Shown here in pieces: positions 36,953 to 46,041 of a stretch of DNA of 64,000 nucleotides (position 1 is its first letter; the number at the start of each line of letters is the position of its first letter). The translations under genes and the position numbers were made by a program. Under the pieces are notes generated by a model. The model was not told the DNA's origin, ran no database searches, and was given only the letters and a program-made list of their open reading frames with translations. The stretch comes from Shewanella sediminis HAW-EB3 (GTDB lineage Bacteria > Pseudomonadota > Gammaproteobacteria > Enterobacterales > Shewanellaceae). The stretch covers positions 3,224,001 through 3,288,000 of the forward strand of contig NC_009831.1 of the NCBI RefSeq assembly GCF_000018025.1, in the 5' to 3' direction.

Positions 36953-37270
36953 TTATACCAATCAGTATAAGAAAGTGATCTACTCAGAGTTATTTTTGGC
37001 AAACTAATTCAAGGCGAATAGATGATGCAATGGTGATCCCTTGTGAAGCTATTCAACGAGAAAGTAGGCAGCCAAAAACACTCCTGAAAGGCGAGTTTTA
37101 GCGCTTCTGATGCTGCGTTAACGAGCTTAAACGTAGAACAACTATGCTCTTCACTCGCTGCGAGCAACATGGATGTTGCAAATGCCATTTATGCAGGAGC
37201 AATTAATGGCCTTGCCTCAGGAGCGCTAAACTCTCGCTGAGCGATCACATCTTTATACTGATTGGTATTA
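36953..37270. mobile_element. MITE-like element with 28-bp terminal inverted repeats
   Basis: The left arm TTATACCAATCAGTATAA and right arm TTATACTGATTGGTATTA are inverted over 28 positions (36953-36980, 37243-37270) with about 24 matches. No ORF; the interior has further palindromic blocks around GGAGCGCTAAACTC. It has the same TATACCAAT end as the element at 12141 but a different interior, so it is a second family. Confidence 0.7.
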
Positions 37271-37388
37271 GATACTCTCGCAATATCCCCCAAGTTAGGC
37301 TCACCGAATAGACCTAAATATCAATTATTTGAATTTATACCGTGCTAAACTCAAACATAATTACAATCAATACCGAAACACGCTATCG

Positions 37389-40300
37389 ATGCTGCGGCAA
37401 TTATCTCGTGCAAAGCGACTCACACTGGCTTTCACTCTCATATTACTGACTCTCTTCGTCGTCCTGGCGAATACCTACGAGCAGCTGACCATCAAGTTGG
37501 CAAACCGGTACCTCGTTGAATATGACACTCAGATAACCGAGCTCCGCATCAGGCCTGATTCACTTAACGTTTGGCATTTTCCCCGGTTAACCCTGAAGGT
37601 TCACGGCTCTTTGATCGCCATAACAGATCTGGTAATTGGCTTAGACAGAGAGTTTTCGCCTTTTCAGCTCTTTACAAACCAGCTATCGCTAAACCAGATA
37701 GATAAGATATCACTGGCTCAAATGGAGGTTGCGCTCAATCCGGCCGTGCTCACCGAGCAGGGGAGAAACCTGGATGAACAGGGGCCAACACTGGCACTAG
37801 ATCTCAACCAGCTGCCTGAGATAGATATCGGCAAAACCTCATTGACACTGGTAGGCATCGACCCGACGCGGCTGAGTCTTGTCATGGAGAAGCTACGACT
37901 CGATGAGTCTGGGCAGCTCAACACAAGTTTGAGCCATCAGGGGAATAGGTTATTTAATTTAAAGGCTAATTTAACAGATAAACGTTGGAAGATATCAACC
38001 AGCTTGGTGTTCGATGAGCTAACCTCATTCCTGAGCCGATTATCGACTCAAGAGATAAATGATAGTGCACTCCTCCCCCTACTCAGCCTAAAGCAGCGGA
38101 TAGAAGATGCAAACATCGAACTTAGCGGGAGCCTGAATTCGACTGTCGATCTTAACCTGAAAACCGCTCAACTGAAGTCACATCATGCACTCACCGGGTC
38201 CCAACTCGTCCTTGGCAACCTGGAATCGCTGACACTCGAACCACATTCGAGCCTTATAACAGAAAATGTAACTAAGAATGCTGAAACGGCAAAAGAGAGC
38301 CCAAAGGGGAACAACAGGGTTAACCTCGAGTTCGAGCTTAATGGACATCTTGCCGATCTATCCCTGAGTTTGCTTCCATTCACCTTGGGCATTGCCCCCA
38401 GCCCGGCTCAGCAAGAGGTCTTGCTCAATCTCATCCAAGATGATGTTGTTAAGGCTCAAACAAAGCAGTTCATTCAGGCGTTGACTGCCGATTCATCCCC
38501 AGAGATAGAGCTCAGCCTCAAACAACCTCTCACCTATTCACTGCAAGATAAGCGAATAAACTTGGATAAGCTTCAGCTCAGTATCGCTCAATCGAAAATA
38601 GAGGCGACCATCTCATTAAATGAGGGTTCACTGACTCTGCCCAACCGAAACAGAGAGGCGAACAGAGAGCAGTTGAGTCTGAATGGGAAATGGCAAATCG
38701 ACGCAGAGCAGCGCCAAGCAGTGTCGATAAATGAGATCTTAGTTGAAGCCCAGTCCGTCACAGAGAAGTCCATTGCAGATAAGCCCATTGCAGATAAGCC
38801 CTTCGCAGAGAGCTCCATTGCAGATATTACGCTGGGAGCCGCTTCACTGGCACTCGAAGGGAGTTTCGCCATAATTGCAAATAATGCCCTCAATAATACC
38901 CTTAATAATCCTCTTAATAAGGTAATGCCCTCGCCTTTCTCCATTGAACTTAAGGTCGATAAAAATGCGCTAATTAACGCCCGTCAGTTAATGGTGAAGC
39001 AGCAACAGAGTTCGCCACCTGGCCAAGCCGAGTCCGATTTTTCCTTCAGCAATCAAATGGCTCAGCTTACTCTACAAGACGAACTTTCTCTGAGTTACGA
39101 CGAAACGGGTCTAGTCGATATAGCGCTGCCTAAGCTGACCATAAACCTGGGGCCGCTCTCTTACCGTCACCTTCGCCCCTCTTATAAGTCTAAAACTATC
39201 GAATTTGATGCTAAAGCGCTTACCTTCAGCTCATCGGGGCCGAGTCATATCAAAGTTGACCTCGATATAGATAGTAATAGAAACAGTGACAAGCCTGACG
39301 CGAACTTCGAGTTTACCGGCGCTCCCTTCACACTGAGCTCCTCATCCATCCGCTACGCGGACCTTAACCAGGATGGTAAAGATAACAGTAGCGATAGCCT
39401 GATCACCACCGAACAGATTCAATTTAAGAGCCAGGGCGATACACGATTAACGCTCAGCAATCGTCAAAACCAAGGGCCGCTCGATAATAAAAGCAGCAAG
39501 GCGCTCGAGGTTTCGCTCCCCAGACTATCACTGGAGCAAACACAAACAGAATTGAGCCACAAACCCTTTCCCACGAGCTCAGAGGATCACTATTTTCTCT
39601 CCCTGCCTCGTTTTGTCATTCAATTGGAAAAACCAAGCTCGGCGTCGGTTGAGCTTGCCTCTCACTCTGAATCAGTTGAAGCAGAGCCTATAGCCGCCTC
39701 AGAGCCAAGTGATGAGTCAGAGTTCGAACGATTTTTAAAAACGTCACAAATAGAGAATAGGCTCAGCTATGAAATCGATGGGCTGGAAATTAATCACACC
39801 TATATTAAAAATAAGCGTAAAAGAAAACAGAAGCTACTGCACCTCTATCAGGCAACCCTGACGCAGGCACTACAGTGGGATGACTATCGCCTCGATACGG
39901 TAGAGCACTGGTCAATCGATGGTCTGGAGTTTGAGAGTGAACACAGCCTGAGCCCCGGCGTTGAAAACCAAGCTCTATTGCAGGGAAAACTGGATCTGGA
40001 TACCGATCTCAGCACACTCCTCTTCCTGGTTAAAAATAGCTACGCCTTGCCAACCAATATTTATATGGACGGACAGACTCAGCTAAAGGCAAATTATCAA
40101 TTATTTCAAGAAAGTAGAAACACTCAATTCAACATTGATTTTTCACCACAACTTTCATCTCTAAACGGCAGTATTAGCGACCTTCCCTTCGAAGGTGTCG
40201 ATATCTCTGCCCGTTGTCACATCAATCTTAAACAAGATAGCAATGGCTCGAACAGGAGCACCTTTGCCTGTCCGGAGATGGATCTCGCTGCCGCGGCATT

Positions 40301-41006
40301 TAATCCAGGGGTGTTAATCACTAACCTCAAAGCCGAAGGGGATATCTCTCTCTCACGTGATGATGCTCGACTCGAGGTGCCACTCCTGACACCATCAGAC
40401 GGTGAGCCATTACGTCACGATACCCAGGTCAGTAATAGTGTGGCAGCTAACTTAAGTGATGCCGAAATTCATCTTAATGCCACAGGTGATCTCCTGGGAG
40501 GCCAGATTTTGCTGCCAGAATTCAGCCTGAAACTGCATGACAGATCCCACGGTTACCTGGTGTTGCAGGGCCTGAATTTAGAGGAGCTCATCGCCATCCA
40601 ACCTCAGGTGGGACTCTATGCTGATGGGATATTCGATGGCGTACTGCCGGTAGATCTTATTGACGGCAGAGTCTCGGTCACAGGGGGACGATTAGCGGCG
40701 CGAGCACCGGGGGGGCTTATCTCGGTGAGTGGCAATCCGGCGGTCGAGCAGATGAGGCTGTCTCAACCCTATCTCGACTTTGCATTTTCGACCATGGAAC
40801 ATCTTCAATATACTGAATTGGCGAGCACCTTCGATATGGAGCCCTCTGGCGATGCCCTGCTTAAGGTCAATGTAAAAGGCAGAGGAAAAGGAATTGAACG
40901 ACCTATTCACTTGAACTACTCTCAAGAGGAGAACATGCTCCAACTGTTAAAGAGCCTGCAAGTGGGTGATAAACTGCAGACTCAAATTGAAAAATCGATG
41001 AACTAA
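37389..41006 (+). CDS. ydbH: YdbH-family intermembrane lipid transport protein, enlarged
   Basis: 1205-residue AsmA-like protein. An N-terminal membrane anchor (LTLAFTLILLTLFVVLA, about 10-28) is followed by a very long beta-rich periplasmic body. The C-terminal block (QGLNLEELIAIQPQVGLYADGIFDGVLPV) resembles the Dicarboxylate/YdbH-type end. In E. coli, YdbH and the lipoprotein YnbE form a bridge for phospholipid transport to the outer membrane; ynbE and ydbL follow here. It is about 300 residues longer than E. coli YdbH (879 by recall), with a low-complexity stretch near codons 455-480 (SIADKPIADKPFAESSIAD). The start is uncertain: ATG 37389 or TTG 37329. Confidence 0.85.
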   Translation: MLRQLSRAKRLTLAFTLILLTLFVVLANTYEQLTIKLANRYLVEYDTQITELRIRPDSLNVWHFPRLTLKVHGSLIAITDLVIGLDREFSPFQLFTNQLSLNQIDKISLAQMEVALNPAVLTEQGRNLDEQGPTLALDLNQLPEIDIGKTSLTLVGIDPTRLSLVMEKLRLDESGQLNTSLSHQGNRLFNLKANLTDKRWKISTSLVFDELTSFLSRLSTQEINDSALLPLLSLKQRIEDANIELSGSLNSTVDLNLKTAQLKSHHALTGSQLVLGNLESLTLEPHSSLITENVTKNAETAKESPKGNNRVNLEFELNGHLADLSLSLLPFTLGIAPSPAQQEVLLNLIQDDVVKAQTKQFIQALTADSSPEIELSLKQPLTYSLQDKRINLDKLQLSIAQSKIEATISLNEGSLTLPNRNREANREQLSLNGKWQIDAEQRQAVSINEILVEAQSVTEKSIADKPIADKPFAESSIADITLGAASLALEGSFAIIANNALNNTLNNPLNKVMPSPFSIELKVDKNALINARQLMVKQQQSSPPGQAESDFSFSNQMAQLTLQDELSLSYDETGLVDIALPKLTINLGPLSYRHLRPSYKSKTIEFDAKALTFSSSGPSHIKVDLDIDSNRNSDKPDANFEFTGAPFTLSSSSIRYADLNQDGKDNSSDSLITTEQIQFKSQGDTRLTLSNRQNQGPLDNKSSKALEVSLPRLSLEQTQTELSHKPFPTSSEDHYFLSLPRFVIQLEKPSSASVELASHSESVEAEPIAASEPSDESEFERFLKTSQIENRLSYEIDGLEINHTYIKNKRKRKQKLLHLYQATLTQALQWDDYRLDTVEHWSIDGLEFESEHSLSPGVENQALLQGKLDLDTDLSTLLFLVKNSYALPTNIYMDGQTQLKANYQLFQESRNTQFNIDFSPQLSSLNGSISDLPFEGVDISARCHINLKQDSNGSNRSTFACPEMDLAAAAFNPGVLITNLKAEGDISLSRDDARLEVPLLTPSDGEPLRHDTQVSNSVAANLSDAEIHLNATGDLLGGQILLPEFSLKLHDRSHGYLVLQGLNLEELIAIQPQVGLYADGIFDGVLPVDLIDGRVSVTGGRLAARAPGGLISVSGNPAVEQMRLSQPYLDFAFSTMEHLQYTELASTFDMEPSGDALLKVNVKGRGKGIERPIHLNYSQEENMLQLLKSLQVGDKLQTQIEKSMN

Positions 41007-41184
41007 TAATCGATTGATTATCGAATCAACCCATTGAATCTATATAGTTAGTGCGATAATAGCGGTCAATATTTTATGTTCAAAAAAACGTTCAGTTTAG
41101 TGTCATCTTTCGATCAATATAATAGACTTAAATGAAACGTCGGCTGTCATCTGACTGAGCCGATTAGGATAAAAGGAACTCCCA

Positions 41185-41385
41185 GTGAAAAGATTGCCTG
41201 TTTTACGAACGTCCGTAAGCGCAATGATTGCACTCCTGGCTCTGACTGGCTGTACCCCCACAGTCAAAATTGAGCCACCCGATAAACCCATAGTGATCAA
41301 TCTCAACGTCAAGATTGAACATGAGATCAAGATAAAGGTTGATAAAGACCTGGATGAATTACTCACCAACGATGAGTTATTTTAA
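41185..41385 (+). CDS. ynbE: YnbE-like lipoprotein
   Basis: 66-residue lipoprotein. The signal ends in LTGC (Cys about 23), and the mature part begins TPTVKIEPPDKPIVINLNVKI, typical of YnbE. GTG start with AAAAGGAA eight bases before it. In the E. coli work YnbE forms the outer-membrane end of the YdbH bridge. It lies 178 bases after ydbH and 27 before ydbL. Confidence 0.88.
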   Translation: MKRLPVLRTSVSAMIALLALTGCTPTVKIEPPDKPIVINLNVKIEHEIKIKVDKDLDELLTNDELF

Positions 41386-41412
41386 TCGGTTCGGTTAATT
41401 AAGGAGTACAGA

Positions 41413-41733
41413 ATGAAAACTAAATTACTGGTGCTCGCCGCAGGTCTGCTGCTGAGCCTTAATGCGTTTGCTATCTCCCTTCAAGACGCAAAGTCTCAGG
41501 GGCTCGTTGGCGAACAGCCTAATGGTTACCTTGGCGTAGTAAAGAGTAACCCGGAATCTAATTCCGTCGCTAAGCAGGTCAACGCTAAGCGCAAAACCCA
41601 CTATCAGAAGATCGCCCGAAAAAATGGTATCTCAGTGGATGATGTAGCCAAACTGGCCGCCGAAAAAGCGATGAAAGCGACCAAGAAAGGTCAGTACATC
41701 AAAAATTCGAGTGGTAAATGGGTAAAAAAGTAA
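41413..41733 (+). CDS. ydbL: YdbL family periplasmic protein (DUF1318)
   Basis: 106 residues: signal peptide to about residue 20 (LLLSLNAFA), then DAKSQGLVGEQPNGYLGVV, the YdbL/DUF1318 signature, and a basic C-terminal helix. It is the third gene of the ydbH-ynbE-ydbL set; a chaperone-like role for the bridge has been proposed in E. coli. AAGGAG ribosome site. Terminator follows. Confidence 0.9.
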   Translation: MKTKLLVLAAGLLLSLNAFAISLQDAKSQGLVGEQPNGYLGVVKSNPESNSVAKQVNAKRKTHYQKIARKNGISVDDVAKLAAEKAMKATKKGQYIKNSSGKWVKK

Positions 41734-41782
41734 CGCCGATCATCTTCATAATGAACAAGTGATAATCCCGATTTATATAAGA

Positions 41783-41806
41783 GCCCGCACTGCGGGCCTT
41801 TTTATT
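41783..41806 (+). terminator. Terminator of the ydbH-ynbE-ydbL operon
   Basis: GC-rich 6-bp stem GCCCGC / GCGGGC with loop ACT, then CTTTTTATT. Confidence 0.85.
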
Positions 41807-41866
41807 GCGCCAATGCCACATACAGCCCATAACTGTGCACCTTCCCCCTACCGCAGACATCCCTCA

Positions 41867-41882
41867 CGTGAGCAAACTCACA
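41867..41882. promoter_or_regulatory. CRP-like site before the Dcu gene
   Basis: CGTGA-GCAAAC-TCACA, one mismatch from TGTGA-N6-TCACA, 170 bases before the carrier gene. In Shewanella CRP, not FNR, is the main regulator of anaerobic respiration, which fits a fumarate/succinate carrier. Confidence 0.55.
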
Positions 41883-42050
41883 GCTTTAACAAATAGTGAA
41901 TTAACCATCCCTATATAAGTAACAAGGATAGTAAAATCCGATGTCCCAGGGAAAAGCGCTACCAAATCTCCTAATAAGCTTCACCTGAACATTCATTGCG
42001 TCCTGCCCGGCAGGCATGTATCTCCCCCTTTGATTCAGATTAGGTTCTTT

Positions 42051-43352
42051 ATGGTTTTTGTTGAATTATTCGTTGTCCTCGCGTTTATCTATCTTGGAGC
42101 CAGAATTGGCGGAATAGGTATTGGTCTGGCTGGCGGCGCCGGCGTGCTGGTTCTGTCACTATTTCTCGGCGTCGATACCGGCCACATTCCGGTCGATGTG
42201 ATTCTTATCATCATGTCGGTGATTGCAGCCATTGCTGCAATGCAGGTGGCTGGAGGCCTGGAATGGCTGGTCGATCTATCAGAGACCTTCCTGCGCAAGA
42301 ACCCTAAACATATCACCTTCTATGCCCCTGTCGTGACCTACTTTATGACGCTGCTGGCGGGTACCGGCCATACGGCATTTTCAACACTGCCGGTCATCGC
42401 CGAAGTGGCAAAAGAACAAGGCATCAGGCCATCGAGACCCCTTGGGATCTCAGTCGTTGCCTCGCAAATCGCCATTACCGCCTCCCCGATATCGGCTGCA
42501 GTGGTATTCTTTTCCGGGATTTTAGAACCCATCGGAGTGAGTTACCTGACGCTGCTGGCTGTCTGCATCCCCACCACCTTCATCGCCTGTATGGTCGGGG
42601 CTTTCGTCTCTAATTTCTTAGGCTGTGAATTGAAAGATGACCCGGTATATCAGGCGCGCCTGGAGAAGGGATTAATTAAACTGCAGGGCAAAACTCAAAG
42701 GGATATTCTCCCCACGGCCAAACCCGCAACCTATATTTTTATCACGGCCATTATCGGCGTCATTGTTTACGCCACCTTAATCTCAGACACGGTAAACCTT
42801 ATTCCAAACCCATCTCTGGGCCGTAATGAAGCCATCATGGTATTTATGCTTTCGGCTGCTACTGCGATTGTGGCATTCACCAAAATTGATGCCTCTGAGA
42901 TTGCCAATGCCGCTACCTTCAAGTCCGGTATGAGTGCCTGCATCTGTGTGTTAGGTGTCGCCTGGTTGGGAGATACCTTCGTGTCCAGCCACATTAACGA
43001 TATCAAAGCACTCTCTGCAGATGTGCTTAATCAGTACCCCTGGATGCTGGCGGTGACCCTGTTTTTTGCCTCTATGCTGCTCTACTCCCAAGGCGCGACC
43101 ACTACCGCATTGATGCCGGCAGCCTTAGCCATTGGCGTCGCCCCCATCACGGCTATCGCCTCATTTGCCGCCGTAAGCGCCCTATTTGTATTGCCAACCT
43201 ACCCTACACTGTTAGCCGCAGTGCAGATGGATGATACCGGTTCGACACGCATCGGAAATATGGTATTTAACCATCCATTCCTGATCCCAGGACTCGTCAC
43301 TATATCGACCTCAGTGGCATTAGGGTTTGCGTTTGGTGGAATAATGCTTTAA
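42051..43352 (+). CDS. Dcu-family anaerobic C4-dicarboxylate transporter
   Basis: 433-residue inner membrane carrier with about ten spans. Family blocks: ELFVVLAFIYLGARIGGIGIGLAGG, AGTGHTAFSTLPVIAEVAKE and ASQIAITASPISAAVV. It exchanges fumarate, malate or aspartate for succinate. The length equals DcuA, but DcuA and DcuB cannot be separated safely by eye. ATG 42051 (after AGGTTCTTT) gives the family start MVFVELFVVLAF; a frame start at 42030 adds seven residues. Confidence 0.92.
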   Translation: MVFVELFVVLAFIYLGARIGGIGIGLAGGAGVLVLSLFLGVDTGHIPVDVILIIMSVIAAIAAMQVAGGLEWLVDLSETFLRKNPKHITFYAPVVTYFMTLLAGTGHTAFSTLPVIAEVAKEQGIRPSRPLGISVVASQIAITASPISAAVVFFSGILEPIGVSYLTLLAVCIPTTFIACMVGAFVSNFLGCELKDDPVYQARLEKGLIKLQGKTQRDILPTAKPATYIFITAIIGVIVYATLISDTVNLIPNPSLGRNEAIMVFMLSAATAIVAFTKIDASEIANAATFKSGMSACICVLGVAWLGDTFVSSHINDIKALSADVLNQYPWMLAVTLFFASMLLYSQGATTTALMPAALAIGVAPITAIASFAAVSALFVLPTYPTLLAAVQMDDTGSTRIGNMVFNHPFLIPGLVTISTSVALGFAFGGIML

Positions 43353-43499
43353 TCGGAGAGTTACACTAAAGCTAAAGTCATTCTTGAATATAAATGAGCT
43401 TAGCAATCAGCCCCTGTCTGCCAAGCGACAGGGGCCTTGTCCCATTACTTATATTTCAATAACTATTGTTTCACTGATTATTTATGTTTCGCTAAATAC

Positions 43500-43922
43500 T
43501 TATGTCTCACCATAGGTTTTCATCAGAAAGTAGCGCGCAGGGCTTCCCGGGAACTCAGGTACTGAGCCGATAATCTCAAACCCAAGTTTTTGATAAAACA
43601 CCGGTGCCTGGATTGACAAGGTATCCACCTGGGAAACTAAGCAGCCTCGCCCTATTGCCTCGTCTTCGGCTAACTCCATCAGCTGACGCCCCAGTCCTGT
43701 GCCTCTGTATTTTTTATCGACCCAAACCACCCCAATTAAGAAGTTTCTGTAAATGGTCCGCCCGGAAACTCCTCCGATTAATTCTCCATTATCATCCCGA
43801 CTGATGACCGACAGCGGGAGCGTTAATTCATCCCCCAACTGTTCATGGACATGCACCCGCACGCCGTCAACCAGTTCATTCACCAGTACGGGATCTTCTT
43901 CATTGATCACTTGAAACTTCAC
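43500..43922 (-). CDS. GNAT-family N-acetyltransferase
   Basis: 140 residues. The acetyl-CoA loop is KYRGTGLGRQLM (Q/RxxGxG/A motif), followed by the conserved APVFYQKLGFE. It resembles the cassette-borne GNAT at 58624 in layout and in the FYxKLG motif, so both belong to one subgroup. Substrate unknown. It lies downstream of the DUF2087 gene on the same strand, separated by tandem repeats. Confidence 0.85.
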   Translation of the reverse strand: MKFQVINEEDPVLVNELVDGVRVHVHEQLGDELTLPLSVISRDDNGELIGGVSGRTIYRNFLIGVVWVDKKYRGTGLGRQLMELAEDEAIGRGCLVSQVDTLSIQAPVFYQKLGFEIIGSVPEFPGSPARYFLMKTYGET

Positions 43923-43972
43923 TTAACGCTCCTCGGCTATCACGCTGCAATTGGCCAGGCCAATTGCACTTA

Positions 43973-44031
43973 GCCCAATGGTACTTAGCACTTAACACTC
44001 AGCACTTAGCACTTAGCACTTAGCACTTAGA
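43973..44031. repeat. Heptanucleotide tandem repeat (AGCACTT)
   Basis: Four clean consecutive copies of AGCACTT, with one or more degenerate copies before them (for example ACTTAACACTC). The run stops two bases short of the DUF2087 gene's stop codon. Confidence 0.8.
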
Positions 44032-44032
44032 C

Positions 44033-44548
44033 TTAGTTAGGCCAAAAATCGGCCAGAGACTCAAAACCTTCGGGAGGCGTTGCCGATGCACGCCAATAAG
44101 TGCGGCCATCATCGGTGCGTTTAAGCAGTTTATGGTTGCAAAGCTCTCGGCGGATCAGAGCAAAATCCTCAAAGTCGAGGAAGTTCTTTAAGATCTCATT
44201 AACTTGCCGTTCGCTGTAGCTTTGTTGGTACTGAAACCGACACCAGAAAAACCACAAACTTTGTTGCTGGATAGCATACTTCGAAGGCCAGGTATGCATG
44301 ATGTAGTCCCCACTCATAAAGGGCATCAGCCGTTTAGGAATAGGGACAGATAGACTGGATTGCGAAGGTAATTGTTCAGCGTGCTGCTGACGCAATTGCT
44401 GGAAGTTTTGTAAACCCGTCGCTTTGGCCAGGATATTTAGCATCTCTACATGGCTAGGAAACGACTCATGTTGTTGCAACTGTTTACGTAACGATTTAGC
44501 CAACGAAGAGATATCGTCACAGCTAAAAGGGGTCAGATTTTTTGACAT
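44033..44548 (-). CDS. DUF2087 domain protein
   Basis: 171 residues. The N-terminal helical part (ISSLAKSLRKQLQQHESFPSHVEMLNILAKATGLQNFQQLR is region 10-55) resembles the short module preceding glyoxalase-like proteins. A DUF2087 domain (about 85-160) follows, with YSERQVNEILKNF, FALIRRELCNHKLLKRT and GRTYWR, the usual winged-helix-like pattern. A DNA- or RNA-binding role is possible but unproven. Confidence 0.85.
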   Translation of the reverse strand: MSKNLTPFSCDDISSLAKSLRKQLQQHESFPSHVEMLNILAKATGLQNFQQLRQQHAEQLPSQSSLSVPIPKRLMPFMSGDYIMHTWPSKYAIQQQSLWFFWCRFQYQQSYSERQVNEILKNFLDFEDFALIRRELCNHKLLKRTDDGRTYWRASATPPEGFESLADFWPN

Positions 44549-45033
44549 AGGATTTACCCGTTTTCTGGGTGCCTAATAATCGAATGCAGCAGCATTCAAG
44601 GGTCAGTGATCGCCATTCCAAACAAGGCACACAAATCTTCAGGTAGCCTGAAATATTAATTTGATATCCATAGTGCTATCAGCAGGTTTAGCGCTGCGCT
44701 CAATAAAAAGTGCAGTGGCGATGCCTGGGTGAACTGCCGACCCGGGGATTATCTTAACGGTGTTAGGATAAATTGCAATACTCAAGATTAGGCACTTGTC
44801 CGATAACAAGTTTCAAATATCTTTTGGGGTTGGGTTCATTGGGCAGGCTTGGTACATAGTTTGTTTGCCAGATACCCTAGCGTCATCGGTGTTTATTGCT
44901 TGCAGCAAACAACCGCACTACATACAAAGCGATGCTAAAACCCAGATGCTGAAACAATGATCCTGAAACTCAGCTCTTGAAACCCTGGCCCTGAAACAAT
45001 GATGAAGTGGGCAGTATCAACTAATATTGATTT
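44549..45033. other. 485-base intergenic region before the eIF2B-like gene
   Basis: No supported ORF. Just before the gene the phrase CCTGAAACAATGAT (or GCTGAAACAATGAT) occurs twice, at about 44948 and 44990, with related CTGAAAC/TTGAAAC units between: a short degenerate direct repeat. No clear promoter. Confidence 0.5.
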
Positions 45034-45972
45034 ATGGAGAACAATCAATTCAAGCAAGCATGCCTTGAAAAAATCATTGCGGACCACCAAAGTGGCTCTG
45101 CTAAAATTGCCTTCGTGGCGCTTCAGTCCCTTGCAGACTATTGTCAGCGAAGTGTGATGACAGAGCCAGCGACCTATCTGAAAGACTTGAACTCCTTTGC
45201 CCTTGAGCTGCAACAAACGCGTCCCAGCATGGCTATGCTGACCAATATCATCGATGCCTGGCGACAGGAAGTAAATAAGAATGAGAACAAAAACCCGCAA
45301 TCAAATCTAATGACCTTAAAGCAAGTCGCACTGGTCAAAGTAAACGGTTTAATGATGCAATCCAGCCAAGCCAATGATCGCATAGTGCAACATGTTTGCG
45401 ATCTGATTGCAGACAAGAGTGTCGTTCTCACTCATAGTATCAGCTCTACGATTATCAACTGCTTTACTAAGCTGGCAAAGAAAAAGATAAGCGCGATTAT
45501 CACTGAATCCAGACCGGGTAATGAAGGCCTTTTAGTCGCCGAAATGCTATCGAAATCAGGCATAGAAACGCAATACATCACTGACGCACAATTGGGTTTG
45601 TTCATGCCAAAAGCAGATGTTGTTCTACTGGGTGCCGATTCGATTTTGGCGGACGGTTCAGTCGTTAATAAAGCGGGAACTTATCTTACCGCCCTGGCGG
45701 CCCATGATGTCGGTATCCCGCTTTATATCTGTGCAGAAAACTTTAAGCAAAGCAGGAAAACCTGCGAAACCATTCATTTGGAAGAGATGGATACCACCGA
45801 AATAAATTTACCTGTTCTGCCCCATATCGAACCGAGAAATATCTATTTTGATGTCACCCCGGCCAGACTGATCAGCGGATGGATAAATGAACATGGTGTA
45901 CAAACGCTTACGATTTTGGAGATAGGGTTAACAAAACCTACTACGGATAAAGATTATTCAAGAGCAACTTGA
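45034..45972 (+). CDS. eIF-2B alpha/beta/delta-like protein (possible ribose-1,5-bisphosphate isomerase family)
   Basis: 312 residues. The N-terminal helical domain is followed by a Rossmann-like IF-2B domain (about 110-295) with the family blocks TESRPGNEGLLVAEMLSKSG, ADVVLLGADSILADGSVVNKAGT and IPLYICAENFK. Bacterial and archaeal relatives are sugar-phosphate isomerases (methylthioribose-1-phosphate or ribose-1,5-bisphosphate), not translation factors. No mtn- or nucleotide-pathway partner is adjacent, so the substrate is open. The ATG has only a weak ribosome site. Confidence 0.8.
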   Translation: MENNQFKQACLEKIIADHQSGSAKIAFVALQSLADYCQRSVMTEPATYLKDLNSFALELQQTRPSMAMLTNIIDAWRQEVNKNENKNPQSNLMTLKQVALVKVNGLMMQSSQANDRIVQHVCDLIADKSVVLTHSISSTIINCFTKLAKKKISAIITESRPGNEGLLVAEMLSKSGIETQYITDAQLGLFMPKADVVLLGADSILADGSVVNKAGTYLTALAAHDVGIPLYICAENFKQSRKTCETIHLEEMDTTEINLPVLPHIEPRNIYFDVTPARLISGWINEHGVQTLTILEIGLTKPTTDKDYSRAT

Positions 45973-46041
45973 CGAATAAAAACAAGCAGAAATCAGTACC
46001 TAAACTACTCCATAGCCCTAAGAATTCTTAAAGAGATAAAG

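Larger units (their letters stand above)
36850..37388. other. 540-base intergenic region between yeaD and ydbH
   Basis: It contains the yeaD terminator, the second MITE-like element and about 115 bases leading to ydbH. No supported ORF. Confidence 0.6.

Noticed and set aside
37821..37900. Possible frameshift in the long YdbH gene
   Set aside because: The frame is continuous over 3.6 kb with sensible composition; no interruption.
38588..38944. 118-residue frame opposite ydbH
   Set aside because: Antisense of the repetitive IADKP stretch; composition only.
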